A DNA stretch of 11,163 nucleotides. Origin: Candidatus Nanopelagicales bacterium. GTDB lineage: Bacteria > Actinomycetota > Actinomycetes > S36-B12. The translations under genes were made by a program, and so were the position numbers. The notes beneath the pieces are model-generated. The model saw only the letters and a program-made list of their open reading frames with translations. It had not been told where the DNA came from and made no database searches. This document shows positions 1 to 5,605 of this stretch, in pieces; position 1 is the stretch's first letter, and the number at the start of each line of letters is the position of its first letter. The DNA is taken from assembly GCA_023264215.1 (NCBI GenBank), contig JALQSY010000043.1, positions 1 through 11,163 of the forward strand, given 5' to 3'.

Positions 1-1
1 C

Positions 2-364
2 CCGGTGGCGCTCTACGCCGGGCTCGGCGTGCTGGCCGTCATGCTCGTGTTCGTCCGCAACTGGTTCGGTCTGCTCGTCGTCGGCGTCTCGGGCGCCGGC
101 GTGGCGTTGCTCGTGTGGCGCGCCGACCCCCAGCTCCAGGAGGCCGCGGCGCTCGCGTTCACGTGGCTCCTGCTCGTCGGCGGCCTGCGCACGACGGTCG
201 AGCTGTGGTCCTCGTGGCGCCGCTCGCGCTCCCGCACGAGCGACGCCGACGTGCTCGCGCGCCTGACCCGCGTCCCGGCGCCCGTCTGGAACGCCCTGTT
301 CGTGCTGCTGGCGCTGGCCGCGCTCCATCCGTCGGCCCGCCTGCTGGCCCGGATGGTTGGATGA
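2..364 (+). CDS. M50-family-like membrane metallopeptidase, C-terminal fragment
   Basis: The frame is open from the window edge, so the gene begins upstream; the GTG at 5 is probably an internal Val codon. The visible 120 residues hold three hydrophobic stretches: a pair at about residues 4-38, another at 48-62, and one near the C-terminus. A basic/acidic segment (SDADVLARLTRVPAPVW) lies before the last helix. This pattern, with the final helix after 'ARLT..P..vW', resembles the C-terminal part of actinobacterial M50B site-2-protease-like proteins as I remember them. The zinc-binding HExxH and the LDG motif would be upstream and cannot be seen, so activity cannot be judged. The TGA stop overlaps the tgt start as ATGA, implying translational coupling with tgt. 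It could instead be an unrelated polytopic membrane protein. Confidence 0.65.
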   Translation, partial: PVALYAGLGVLAVMLVFVRNWFGLLVVGVSGAGVALLVWRADPQLQEAAALAFTWLLLVGGLRTTVELWSSWRRSRSRTSDADVLARLTRVPAPVWNALFVLLALAALHPSARLLARMVG

Positions 365-1566
365 GTCACGTGTTCGAGATCGGGTCACGACTGCCGGAGG
401 CCGCCGGCAGGTCGGGTGTCATCACCACGCCGCACGGCGTCATCAGGACCCCCGCCTTCGTGCCCGTCGGCACGAAGGCCACGGTCAAGGCCGTGCTGCC
501 GGAGACGATGGCCGACCTCGGGGCGCAGGCCCTGCTCGCGAACGCCTACCACCTCTACCTGCAGCCGGGTCCGCAGATCATCGAGGAGGCCGGGGGGCTC
601 AGCGCATTCATGCACTGGCGGGGACCGACCTTCACCGACAGCGGCGGCTTCCAGGTGCTGTCGCTCGGGGCGGGCTTCAAGAAAGTGCTCGCGATGGATT
701 CGGGTCAGCGCGATGACGATGTCATCGCCGAGGGCAAGCAGCGCCTCGCACGCGTCGATGACGACGGCGTGACCTTCCGATCCCATATCGACGGATCGGA
801 GCACCGCTTCACCCCCGAGGTCTCCATGCGGGTGCAGACAGCGATCGGCGCGGATATCGCCTTCGCCTTCGATGAGCTCACGACGCTCAACAACACCCTG
901 GACTACCAGGTGCTCTCACTGGAGCGCACACGCCTGTGGGCTGAGCGCTCCCTGGCCGAGCACGATCGACTCCGCTCACCGCAGCGGCCGTACCAGGCGC
1001 TCTACGGCGTCATCCAGGGCGCGCAGCACGAGGATCTGCGACGCACGGCTGCGCGCGACATCGGATCGATGCCCTTCGACGGCTTCGGGATCGGCGGTGC
1101 GATCGAGAAGAGCAATCTGTCCGACATCGTGCGCTGGGTGACCGACGAGCTTCCCGAGGATCGTCCCCGCCACCTGCTCGGGATCGGCGAGCCCGGGGAC
1201 CTCTTCGCCGGGGTCGCCGCAGGCGCGGACACCTTCGACTGCGTCTCTCCCTCGCGCGAGGCGCGCAATTCCGCCGTCTACACCCCCGATGGACGCTTCA
1301 ATCTCCTCGCGAGCGCGCACCGACGTGCATTCACGCCGATCGACGACGCATGCGACTGCTACACGTGCGAGCACTACACCCGGGCCTACCTGCACCACGC
1401 CTTCAAGGCCAAGGAGATGATCGCATCGACCCTGGCGACGATTCACAACGTGCGCTTCACTGTGCGCCTGGTCGATCAGATGCGCGCGGCGATCGACGAC
1501 GGTGACTTCGACGCGCTTCGGACGGAGTTCCTCGGCCGCTACTACGCCGGCACGGTCTCGGCGTAG
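361..1566 (+). CDS. tgt: tRNA-guanine(34) transglycosylase
   Basis: Exchanges guanine for a 7-deazaguanine base at the wobble position of GUN-anticodon tRNAs. The 401-residue product is somewhat longer than Zymomonas Tgt (386). By that numbering the general base Asp is D93 in TDSGGFQ (93-98), the nucleophile is D293 in TFDCVSPSR, the ring-binding Asp is D171, and the zinc ligands are C331, C333, C336 and H362. All are present, so the enzyme should be active. An insertion of roughly 25 residues (about 103-136) follows FQVLSL. The pocket motif DECT is replaced by DELT (171-174), and GGLAVGE by GGAIEKS (245-251), which suggests a base other than preQ1. The ATG at 361 overlaps the preceding stop as ATGA; upstream in-frame starts from 115 lie inside the M50 gene and are rejected. 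Its 3' end overlaps the convergent yhhQ gene by 25 bp. Confidence 0.97.
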   Translation: MSHVFEIGSRLPEAAGRSGVITTPHGVIRTPAFVPVGTKATVKAVLPETMADLGAQALLANAYHLYLQPGPQIIEEAGGLSAFMHWRGPTFTDSGGFQVLSLGAGFKKVLAMDSGQRDDDVIAEGKQRLARVDDDGVTFRSHIDGSEHRFTPEVSMRVQTAIGADIAFAFDELTTLNNTLDYQVLSLERTRLWAERSLAEHDRLRSPQRPYQALYGVIQGAQHEDLRRTAARDIGSMPFDGFGIGGAIEKSNLSDIVRWVTDELPEDRPRHLLGIGEPGDLFAGVAAGADTFDCVSPSREARNSAVYTPDGRFNLLASAHRRAFTPIDDACDCYTCEHYTRAYLHHAFKAKEMIASTLATIHNVRFTVRLVDQMRAAIDDGDFDALRTEFLGRYYAGTVSA

Positions 1567-2216
1567 GTCGGCTCCTTGCGCTTCACCCAGCCGATGACGG
1601 CATAGGACACGGGCAGCAGCACGACCTCGACCAGGGTCTTGTACGCGAAGCCGAAGGCGACGTAGATGAGGAACTCCTCACCGGTGATGACCCCGTAGAA
1701 CGCGATGGTGCAGAAGACGATCGTGTCCGCCAGCTCGCCGACCGCTGTCGATCCCAGCAGCCGCAGCCACAGCGCCTTCTCGCGCGTGCGCTCCTTGATC
1801 TTGACCAGCACCCAGGCATTGAGGAGCTGGCCGACGAGGTAGCCGGCGATGCTCGCGAGCACGATGCGCGGGACGAAGCCGAGCACGGCCTCGAAGGCCT
1901 CCTGATTGCCCCAGGCCTCGGCCGGCGGGGAGATCTGCACGATCCAGAAGGTGAGGGCGGCAAGGGCCGACATGGCGAAACCGATGAGGATCGCCTTGCG
2001 CGCCGCCTTGAAGCCGTAGACCTCGCTGAGGATGTCGCCGGCGATGTAGACCAGCGGGAAGAGGAATGCTCCGCCATCGGTGATGATGGGGCCGAACTCG
2101 ATGAGCTTGACGGCGCCGATGTTGGAGATCAGGAGCAACCCGACGAAGACCCCGACGATGACGGGGTACAGGCTCCGTGTGGTCGCGGCGAAGTGGACCG
2201 GCGGCTGGCTGCTCAT
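1542..2216 (-). CDS. yhhQ: Queuosine precursor transporter, YhhQ/Vut_1 family
   Basis: Inner-membrane transporter of 224 residues for queuosine precursors (preQ0/preQ1 in E. coli; queuine is possible in other bacteria). About six hydrophobic helices lie near residues 16-36, 46-66, 74-96, 115-138, 153-175 and 184-210. Family hallmarks are the acidic DILSEVYG (61-68) after helix 2 and the STAVGELADTIVF segment (156-168) in helix 5. I chose the ATG at 2216; an in-frame TTG at 2231 would add five residues (LNDPA before the Met). Neither has a convincing Shine-Dalgarno sequence. The start lies 24 nt downstream of the decarboxylase-like stop codon, so the two genes are probably co-transcribed. The convergent tgt is the obvious functional partner: import of base plus insertion into tRNA. 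The stop lies inside the end of tgt. Confidence 0.9.
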   Translation of the reverse strand: MSSQPPVHFAATTRSLYPVIVGVFVGLLLISNIGAVKLIEFGPIITDGGAFLFPLVYIAGDILSEVYGFKAARKAILIGFAMSALAALTFWIVQISPPAEAWGNQEAFEAVLGFVPRIVLASIAGYLVGQLLNAWVLVKIKERTREKALWLRLLGSTAVGELADTIVFCTIAFYGVITGEEFLIYVAFGFAYKTLVEVVLLPVSYAVIGWVKRKEPTYAETVPA

Positions 2217-2240
2217 CGCCGGGTCATTCAACCAGCAGGC

Positions 2241-3014
2241 TCATGCACCGCCGAAGCGAGGATCGCGTCTCTCCCGGAAGGCCTGGAGCCCTTCGCTGAA
2301 GTCTTCGCTCATCCACGCGGCTCGTCGCAGGGACGTGAGCCGCTCGAAGGTCCCGCTCTCCAGCGGGCGGGCGTCCGTGAGTGCGTTGAGCTCGGCCTTG
2401 ATCGCGCGGATGGACAGTGGTGCGAGGGTCGCGATGCGCTCGGCGAGGGCCCGCCACTCGGTCTCGAGGCCTTCGGGGTCGTCGGCGAGGCGATTGACGG
2501 TGCCGGCCAAGTGCGGATGATCTGCGCGCAGGGGCTGCGCGGTGAAGAACATCTCCTTGGCGACGTTGAGCGGGACCGCTCCGAGGAACTGGGCCACGCC
2601 ATCGGTGTGGTACGGCACGCCCAGGCGCGCGGGCGTGATCGCGAACGTCGCCGCGCGCGTCGCGACGATGAGGTCGCAGGCGAAGGCGAGATTGCAGGCA
2701 GCACCCCACGCACCGCCTTCGACGGCAGCAATGACCGGAAAGGGCGCAGCCCTGACCGCACGTACGAGGTGCTCAACCGGGGATGTCCACTCCAGTGGAT
2801 CCCGACCATCCGTCGGCAGGTCGTCGATGTCGTGTCCGGCCGACCACGTGGAGGATCCGGGCTCGGCCCGCAGGACGAGCACCCGGCCCCCTGCCGTCTC
2901 GATCCCCTCGGAGATCTCATCGGCCATCGCATGGCTCAGGGCGTTGCGACGCTCGGGGTGCCGCATCGTGATCACCCGGATCGGGCCGTCGTCGGTGACC
3001 TCGGTGAGTGGCAT
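2241..3014 (-). CDS. Methylmalonyl-CoA decarboxylase-like enoyl-CoA hydratase/isomerase (crotonase) family protein
   Basis: The 257-residue crotonase-fold protein resembles E. coli methylmalonyl-CoA decarboxylase (YgfG, also called ScpB), which converts methylmalonyl-CoA to propionyl-CoA, far more than classical hydratases. Shared blocks are SAGHDIDDLPTDGRDPL (58-74), VEGGAWGA (98-105), LGVPYHTDG (131-139) and the C-terminal SEDFSEGLQAF.ERR.P.F. The residues matching E. coli His66 and Tyr140 are H61 and Y135. The oxyanion-hole Gly110 corresponds to A105, which can still offer its backbone NH. The two Glu residues of hydratases are not conserved. No mutase or carboxylase gene is adjacent, so the pathway is not shown by context. 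The ATG at 3014 is preceded by TAGGCT and 6 nt, suggesting a leaderless start. Substrate assignment is by family resemblance only. Confidence 0.85.
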   Translation of the reverse strand: MPLTEVTDDGPIRVITMRHPERRNALSHAMADEISEGIETAGGRVLVLRAEPGSSTWSAGHDIDDLPTDGRDPLEWTSPVEHLVRAVRAAPFPVIAAVEGGAWGAACNLAFACDLIVATRAATFAITPARLGVPYHTDGVAQFLGAVPLNVAKEMFFTAQPLRADHPHLAGTVNRLADDPEGLETEWRALAERIATLAPLSIRAIKAELNALTDARPLESGTFERLTSLRRAAWMSEDFSEGLQAFRERRDPRFGGA

Positions 3015-3016
3015 GC

Positions 3017-3034
3017 GATCAGCCTAGGCTGATC
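3017..3034. repeat. Perfect 18-bp palindrome at the decarboxylase-like gene start
   Basis: GATCAGCCTAGGCTGATC is identical to its own reverse complement. On the minus strand it contains the stop codon of the 219-residue membrane protein gene and the TAGGCT -10-like element, and it ends 2 nt before the ATG at 3014. It could bind a dimeric regulator, or fold in a read-through RNA as a 7-bp stem with a CUAG loop directly before the start codon. No function is demonstrated. Confidence 0.7.
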
Positions 3035-3678
3035 CCCGAGCAGCCGGGCGCCGTGGCGAAGGCCTCGGAGATGTCCCCGTCGGCGGATGCGACGAGTTCG
3101 TCCAGGGAATCCTTGACCAGCAGGGCGGCGTCGTAGGCCCCCTTCGCCGAAGCCGCTGCCTGCAGCCACTCAACTCCCGCCGACACCGGGTTGCCCGCAC
3201 CCCGCGCAGCATCGATGTGGCCGAGCGCCTCGTCCTTGGCGGCGTCCAGGGCCGCGAGCCGTTCCTGGAGCAGCGGGATGGCGACGGCGGCGTCGACGTA
3301 GTCCAGGGGGATCCCGCCCAGCGCGGCCCCGAGCTCGCTGGCGGCGGCATCGACCCCGTCGAGCTGGCCTGGGATCTGCTGCTGGAACTGCTCGCCGATC
3401 GAGGTCGGATCCTCCGGGTCGTACTCCAGCGACCCGGCGACCTCGACGACGCTGGCGAGCAGTCCATCGCGCGCCGCGCATACGTCGCTGGCCCACAGGA
3501 TGATCTCGGGAGTGGGCGTCGGTGTGGGGGTCGCCGGACGCGAGGGCATGGCGCTCGCGGACGGGGTTGCGGTCGTGGAGGCGGCCGGTTCGCTCTCCGC
3601 TCGCGACGCCCAGATGCCGGCGGCGACGAGCAGCGCCAGCAGGGCGACGGCTCCCACCGCGACGACCCACTTCGGCAT
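3019..3678 (-). CDS. Membrane-anchored extracytoplasmic protein of unknown function
   Basis: A 219-residue protein I do not recognise by family. A short basic N-terminus (MPKW) precedes one hydrophobic helix (about 4-23) without a lipobox Cys, so it is probably an uncleaved signal anchor. A Ser/Thr/Ala/Pro linker follows (about 29-57) and ends in repeated TP pairs, typical of a cell-wall-spanning spacer. The outer domain (58-219) is predicted largely alpha-helical and acidic. It has only two cysteines, C67 and C213, placed at its two ends as if to form a disulfide. The ATG at 3678 is chosen because the hydrophobic anchor starts there; the frame stays open upstream to 4005, but that part runs antisense to the divergent gene and is Asp/Arg-rich. 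No good Shine-Dalgarno sequence is seen. The stop is 4 bp before the decarboxylase-like start. Confidence 0.75.
   Translation of the reverse strand: MPKWVVAVGAVALLALLVAAGIWASRAESEPAASTTATPSASAMPSRPATPTPTPTPEIILWASDVCAARDGLLASVVEVAGSLEYDPEDPTSIGEQFQQQIPGQLDGVDAAASELGAALGGIPLDYVDAAVAIPLLQERLAALDAAKDEALGHIDAARGAGNPVSAGVEWLQAAASAKGAYDAALLVKDSLDELVASADGDISEAFATAPGCSGISLG
3021..3026 (-). promoter_or_regulatory. Putative leaderless -10 element TAGGCT
   Basis: On the minus strand TAGGCT is followed by six bases (GATCGC) and the ATG at 3014. This is the actinobacterial TANNNT layout in which transcription begins at or next to the start codon. No -35 hexamer is recognisable. It sits in the centre of the 18-bp palindrome. 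Confidence 0.5.
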
Positions 3679-3701
3679 GGCGCCATGGTCCAGCCTGGGC
3701 G

Positions 3702-3719
3702 CCGCGGTGTCCACCGCGG
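3702..3719. repeat. Inverted repeat (8-2-8) between divergent genes
   Basis: CCGCGGTG, a TC spacer, then CACCGCGG: perfect 8-bp arms. It lies in the 99-bp region between the divergent membrane protein genes (starts 3678 and 3778). It is placed where an operator could act on both, or it could fold in the minus-strand 5' untranslated RNA. A second inverted repeat (CCGAGG 3731-3736, CCTCGG 3746-3751) and a direct repeat GGTTCGACG (3718-3726 and 3768-3776) lie in the same region. Confidence 0.5.
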
Positions 3720-3765
3720 TTCGACGTCTACCGAGGTTCCACGGTCCTCGGCGCCCGGAAGCCGC

Positions 3766-3771
3766 TAGGTT
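3766..3771 (+). promoter_or_regulatory. Putative leaderless -10 element TAGGTT
   Basis: TAGGTT is followed by CGACGC (6 nt) and the GTG at 3778. This fits the TANNNT leaderless layout seen at three other starts in the window and supports the GTG as start. No clear -35 is visible. The first part overlaps the second GGTTCGACG repeat copy. Confidence 0.5.
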
Positions 3772-3777
3772 CGACGC

Positions 3778-4479
3778 GTGTCGACGTCCACGCCCTCGGG
3801 AAACTCGGCGGCTCGACTCAGCGACGAGGGACGCCGCAAGCTGCGCATCGAGCTGATCTGGGTCGCGATCATCGTCGTCATCATCGTGGCGATCCAGTTG
3901 CCGCTCCCCGATGTCGTGACCATCGGCCCGACCTGGCTCGTGCCCTTCATCGAGATCATCGGCATCCCGATCGTCGCGGTCCTGTATCTCGTCGCCGGAT
4001 CGCACGAGCGCATCGTCATGGGGACGATGACGGTGTTCCTCGTCTTCCTCGTGCTGGCCAGCGTGATGAACGCCACCCTGCTCCTGATCAACCTCGTCAA
4101 CGGCTTCACTGAGTCCGGTGGCGCGCTGCTCTTCGCGGGGTTCGCCGTGCTGGCCGTCAACGTGCTGAGCTTCGGCCTGGTCTACTGGTGGATCGACTCA
4201 GGTGGTCCCATCGCCCGCCTCGAAGGCCGCACCACCGGTCAGGACTTCCTGTTCCCCCAGCAGGGCATGGACGGGATGGAGAAGTGGACACCCTCACTCA
4301 TCGACTACCTGTTCACGGCGTACACGAACATCATCGCGTTCAGCCCTACCGACACGATGCCGCTGTCCCATCGAGTCAAGGTGCTCTTCACCATCCAGTC
4401 GTCGACGGCACTGGTCACCATCGTGGTCACGCTGAGCCGGGCCATCAACCTCATCCCCGGCGGCACGCCACCGAGCTAG
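3778..4479 (+). CDS. Multi-pass membrane protein of unknown function with pore-loop-like C-terminus
   Basis: The 233-residue integral membrane protein has hydrophobic helices near residues 25-41, 52-73, 82-108, 115-138 and 203-225. Between the last two is an amphipathic segment, YLFTAYTNIIAFSPTDTMPL (177-196), preceded by a soluble stretch (139-172, DSGGPIARLEG...). The helix, short polar FSPTD loop, helix arrangement recalls the C-terminal part of DUF1345-like proteins and, loosely, two-helix ion-channel pores. This is a resemblance of layout, not a demonstrated homology, and the function is unknown. Such proteins are common in actinomycetes as hypothetical membrane proteins. The GTG start is supported by TAGGTT six bases upstream, and the N-terminus is hydrophilic and Ser/Thr-rich. 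It is divergent from the gene at 3678 and convergent with the oxidase gene, with a 6-bp gap. Confidence 0.85.
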   Translation: MSTSTPSGNSAARLSDEGRRKLRIELIWVAIIVVIIVAIQLPLPDVVTIGPTWLVPFIEIIGIPIVAVLYLVAGSHERIVMGTMTVFLVFLVLASVMNATLLLINLVNGFTESGGALLFAGFAVLAVNVLSFGLVYWWIDSGGPIARLEGRTTGQDFLFPQQGMDGMEKWTPSLIDYLFTAYTNIIAFSPTDTMPLSHRVKVLFTIQSSTALVTIVVTLSRAINLIPGGTPPS

Positions 4480-4485
4480 GCGAGA

Positions 4486-5592
4486 TCAGGCCGGGAGCTG
4501 CCACGGCGTGGCCCAGGTGGGCGCGCCGAGGGCGACGTCGGCGCCGATCCTGCCCAGGACCGGCGTGAACTTGAAGCCGTGGCCGGAGCACGGCGACATG
4601 ACGACAACCGGACCGCGGCGGTCGAGGATGAAGTGGCTGTCATCGGTCATGGTGAACAGGCACGACACCGCGGAGGCCACGCCGGTGTCGGCACCGGGAA
4701 GCCAGCGCTGCGCATACTCGGCGGCGCGCTCGATGGACTCGGCGGGCACGTCCAAGGTGCGTGCTCCGAGATCGTCGACGACGTCCATCGTGTCCAGACC
4801 CACCTTGACGCCCTCGCCCGGCGACTCCAGCCCATACGCGCCGTACGCGAACGTGTGGTCCACCGCATCGGAGCCCTCGTGATGGACGAAAGACGGGAAG
4901 GCGAAGCCGGGCCGGATGGCGAAGTGCACGGGTGCCTGCGCGGTGACCTGCAAGCGCGGCAACGCGATGCCGAAGGCGCCCAGGCCCGGGAGTTCCGCGA
5001 GCCAGCCGCCCGCGGCGACGATGACGACCCGGGCACGCAGGACGCCCTCAGCGGTCATCACGCGCACACCTTCGCCATCGGGCTCGATGCCGAGTGCGGG
5101 GTCCTCGAAGCGCAGCTGGGCCCCGTCCTGTTCGGCAAGGCGGAGTAGGGCCGCGATGGTGCGATCGGCGAACACCCGCCCGCCATCGGGCGAATAGATC
5201 ACGGCCTGGTCGAACTCCATGCCCGGCCAGCGTTCGCGTGCCTGGGCAGGATCGAGGCGCTCGAAGGCCCACCCTCCGGCGCGCAGGGTGGCTTCGATCT
5301 CATCGATGGCGGGTGCGAAGCCGTGGTCGAGCTGCCCCGTCTGCTCGAGCAGCGATTCGCCCGAGTCCTGCTCCAGCGCTCGCCAGAGTGGGATCGCCTC
5401 CGCGGCCAATCGGGAGTAGAGGGCCTCGCGGTACGCGACGCGGAAGATGCGCGTGGAGCCGTGCGAGGACCCCCAAGCGTGACCGCGGGCGAACCGCTCG
5501 AGCATGACGACGTCATGGCCGCGCCGCGCGAGTTCACGGACCGTCGAGGCTCCCGCTGCCCCGCCCCCGATCACGATGAATTCGGTGTCCAC
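4486..5592 (-). CDS. FAD-dependent amine oxidase, monomeric sarcosine oxidase / N-methyltryptophan oxidase family
   Basis: A 368-residue cytosolic flavoenzyme expected to oxidise a secondary or N-methyl amino acid, giving H2O2. The N-terminal dinucleotide-binding motif is IGGGAAGAS (8-16). HGSTR (44-48) matches the His45-Arg49 block of Bacillus sarcosine oxidase. K263 matches the O2-activating Lys265. C311 (SCLFTMT) matches the covalent flavin-linking Cys315, and SGHGFKF (336-342) closes the family signature. The family's active-site His269 position is D267 here, so sarcosine itself may not be the substrate. The GTG at 5592 is chosen because it opens right before the Rossmann strand and has TAGATT seven bases upstream; a TTG at 5601 and extensions to 5673 run into the upstream DUF2252 gene. 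It begins 10 nt after that gene's stop, so read-through from DUF2252 is possible. Confidence 0.88.
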   Translation of the reverse strand: MDTEFIVIGGGAAGASTVRELARRGHDVVMLERFARGHAWGSSHGSTRIFRVAYREALYSRLAAEAIPLWRALEQDSGESLLEQTGQLDHGFAPAIDEIEATLRAGGWAFERLDPAQARERWPGMEFDQAVIYSPDGGRVFADRTIAALLRLAEQDGAQLRFEDPALGIEPDGEGVRVMTAEGVLRARVVIVAAGGWLAELPGLGAFGIALPRLQVTAQAPVHFAIRPGFAFPSFVHHEGSDAVDHTFAYGAYGLESPGEGVKVGLDTMDVVDDLGARTLDVPAESIERAAEYAQRWLPGADTGVASAVSCLFTMTDDSHFILDRRGPVVVMSPCSGHGFKFTPVLGRIGADVALGAPTWATPWQLPA

Positions 5593-5599
5593 GTCGGCC

Positions 5600-5605
5600 A
5601 ATCTA
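5600..5605 (-). promoter_or_regulatory. Putative leaderless -10 element TAGATT
   Basis: On the minus strand TAGATT, then GGCCGAC (7 nt), then GTG at 5592. The TAG of this element is also the stop codon of the upstream DUF2252 gene, so the candidate promoter and the gene end share bases. No -35 is evident. Confidence 0.45.

Noticed and set aside
115..360. N-terminal extension of Tgt
   Set aside because: It lies inside the M50-like gene in another frame; Tgt homologues begin close to the ATG at 361, which also makes the ATGA overlap.
2193..3032. Plus-strand open frame of 279 codons opposite the decarboxylase-like gene
   Set aside because: The opposite strand aligns in blocks with a known enzyme family; this frame is a shadow.
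3679..4005. N-terminal extension of the 219-residue membrane protein
   Set aside because: The extra residues are Asp/Arg-rich and antisense to the start of the divergent gene; a hydrophobic anchor begins directly at the ATG at 3678.
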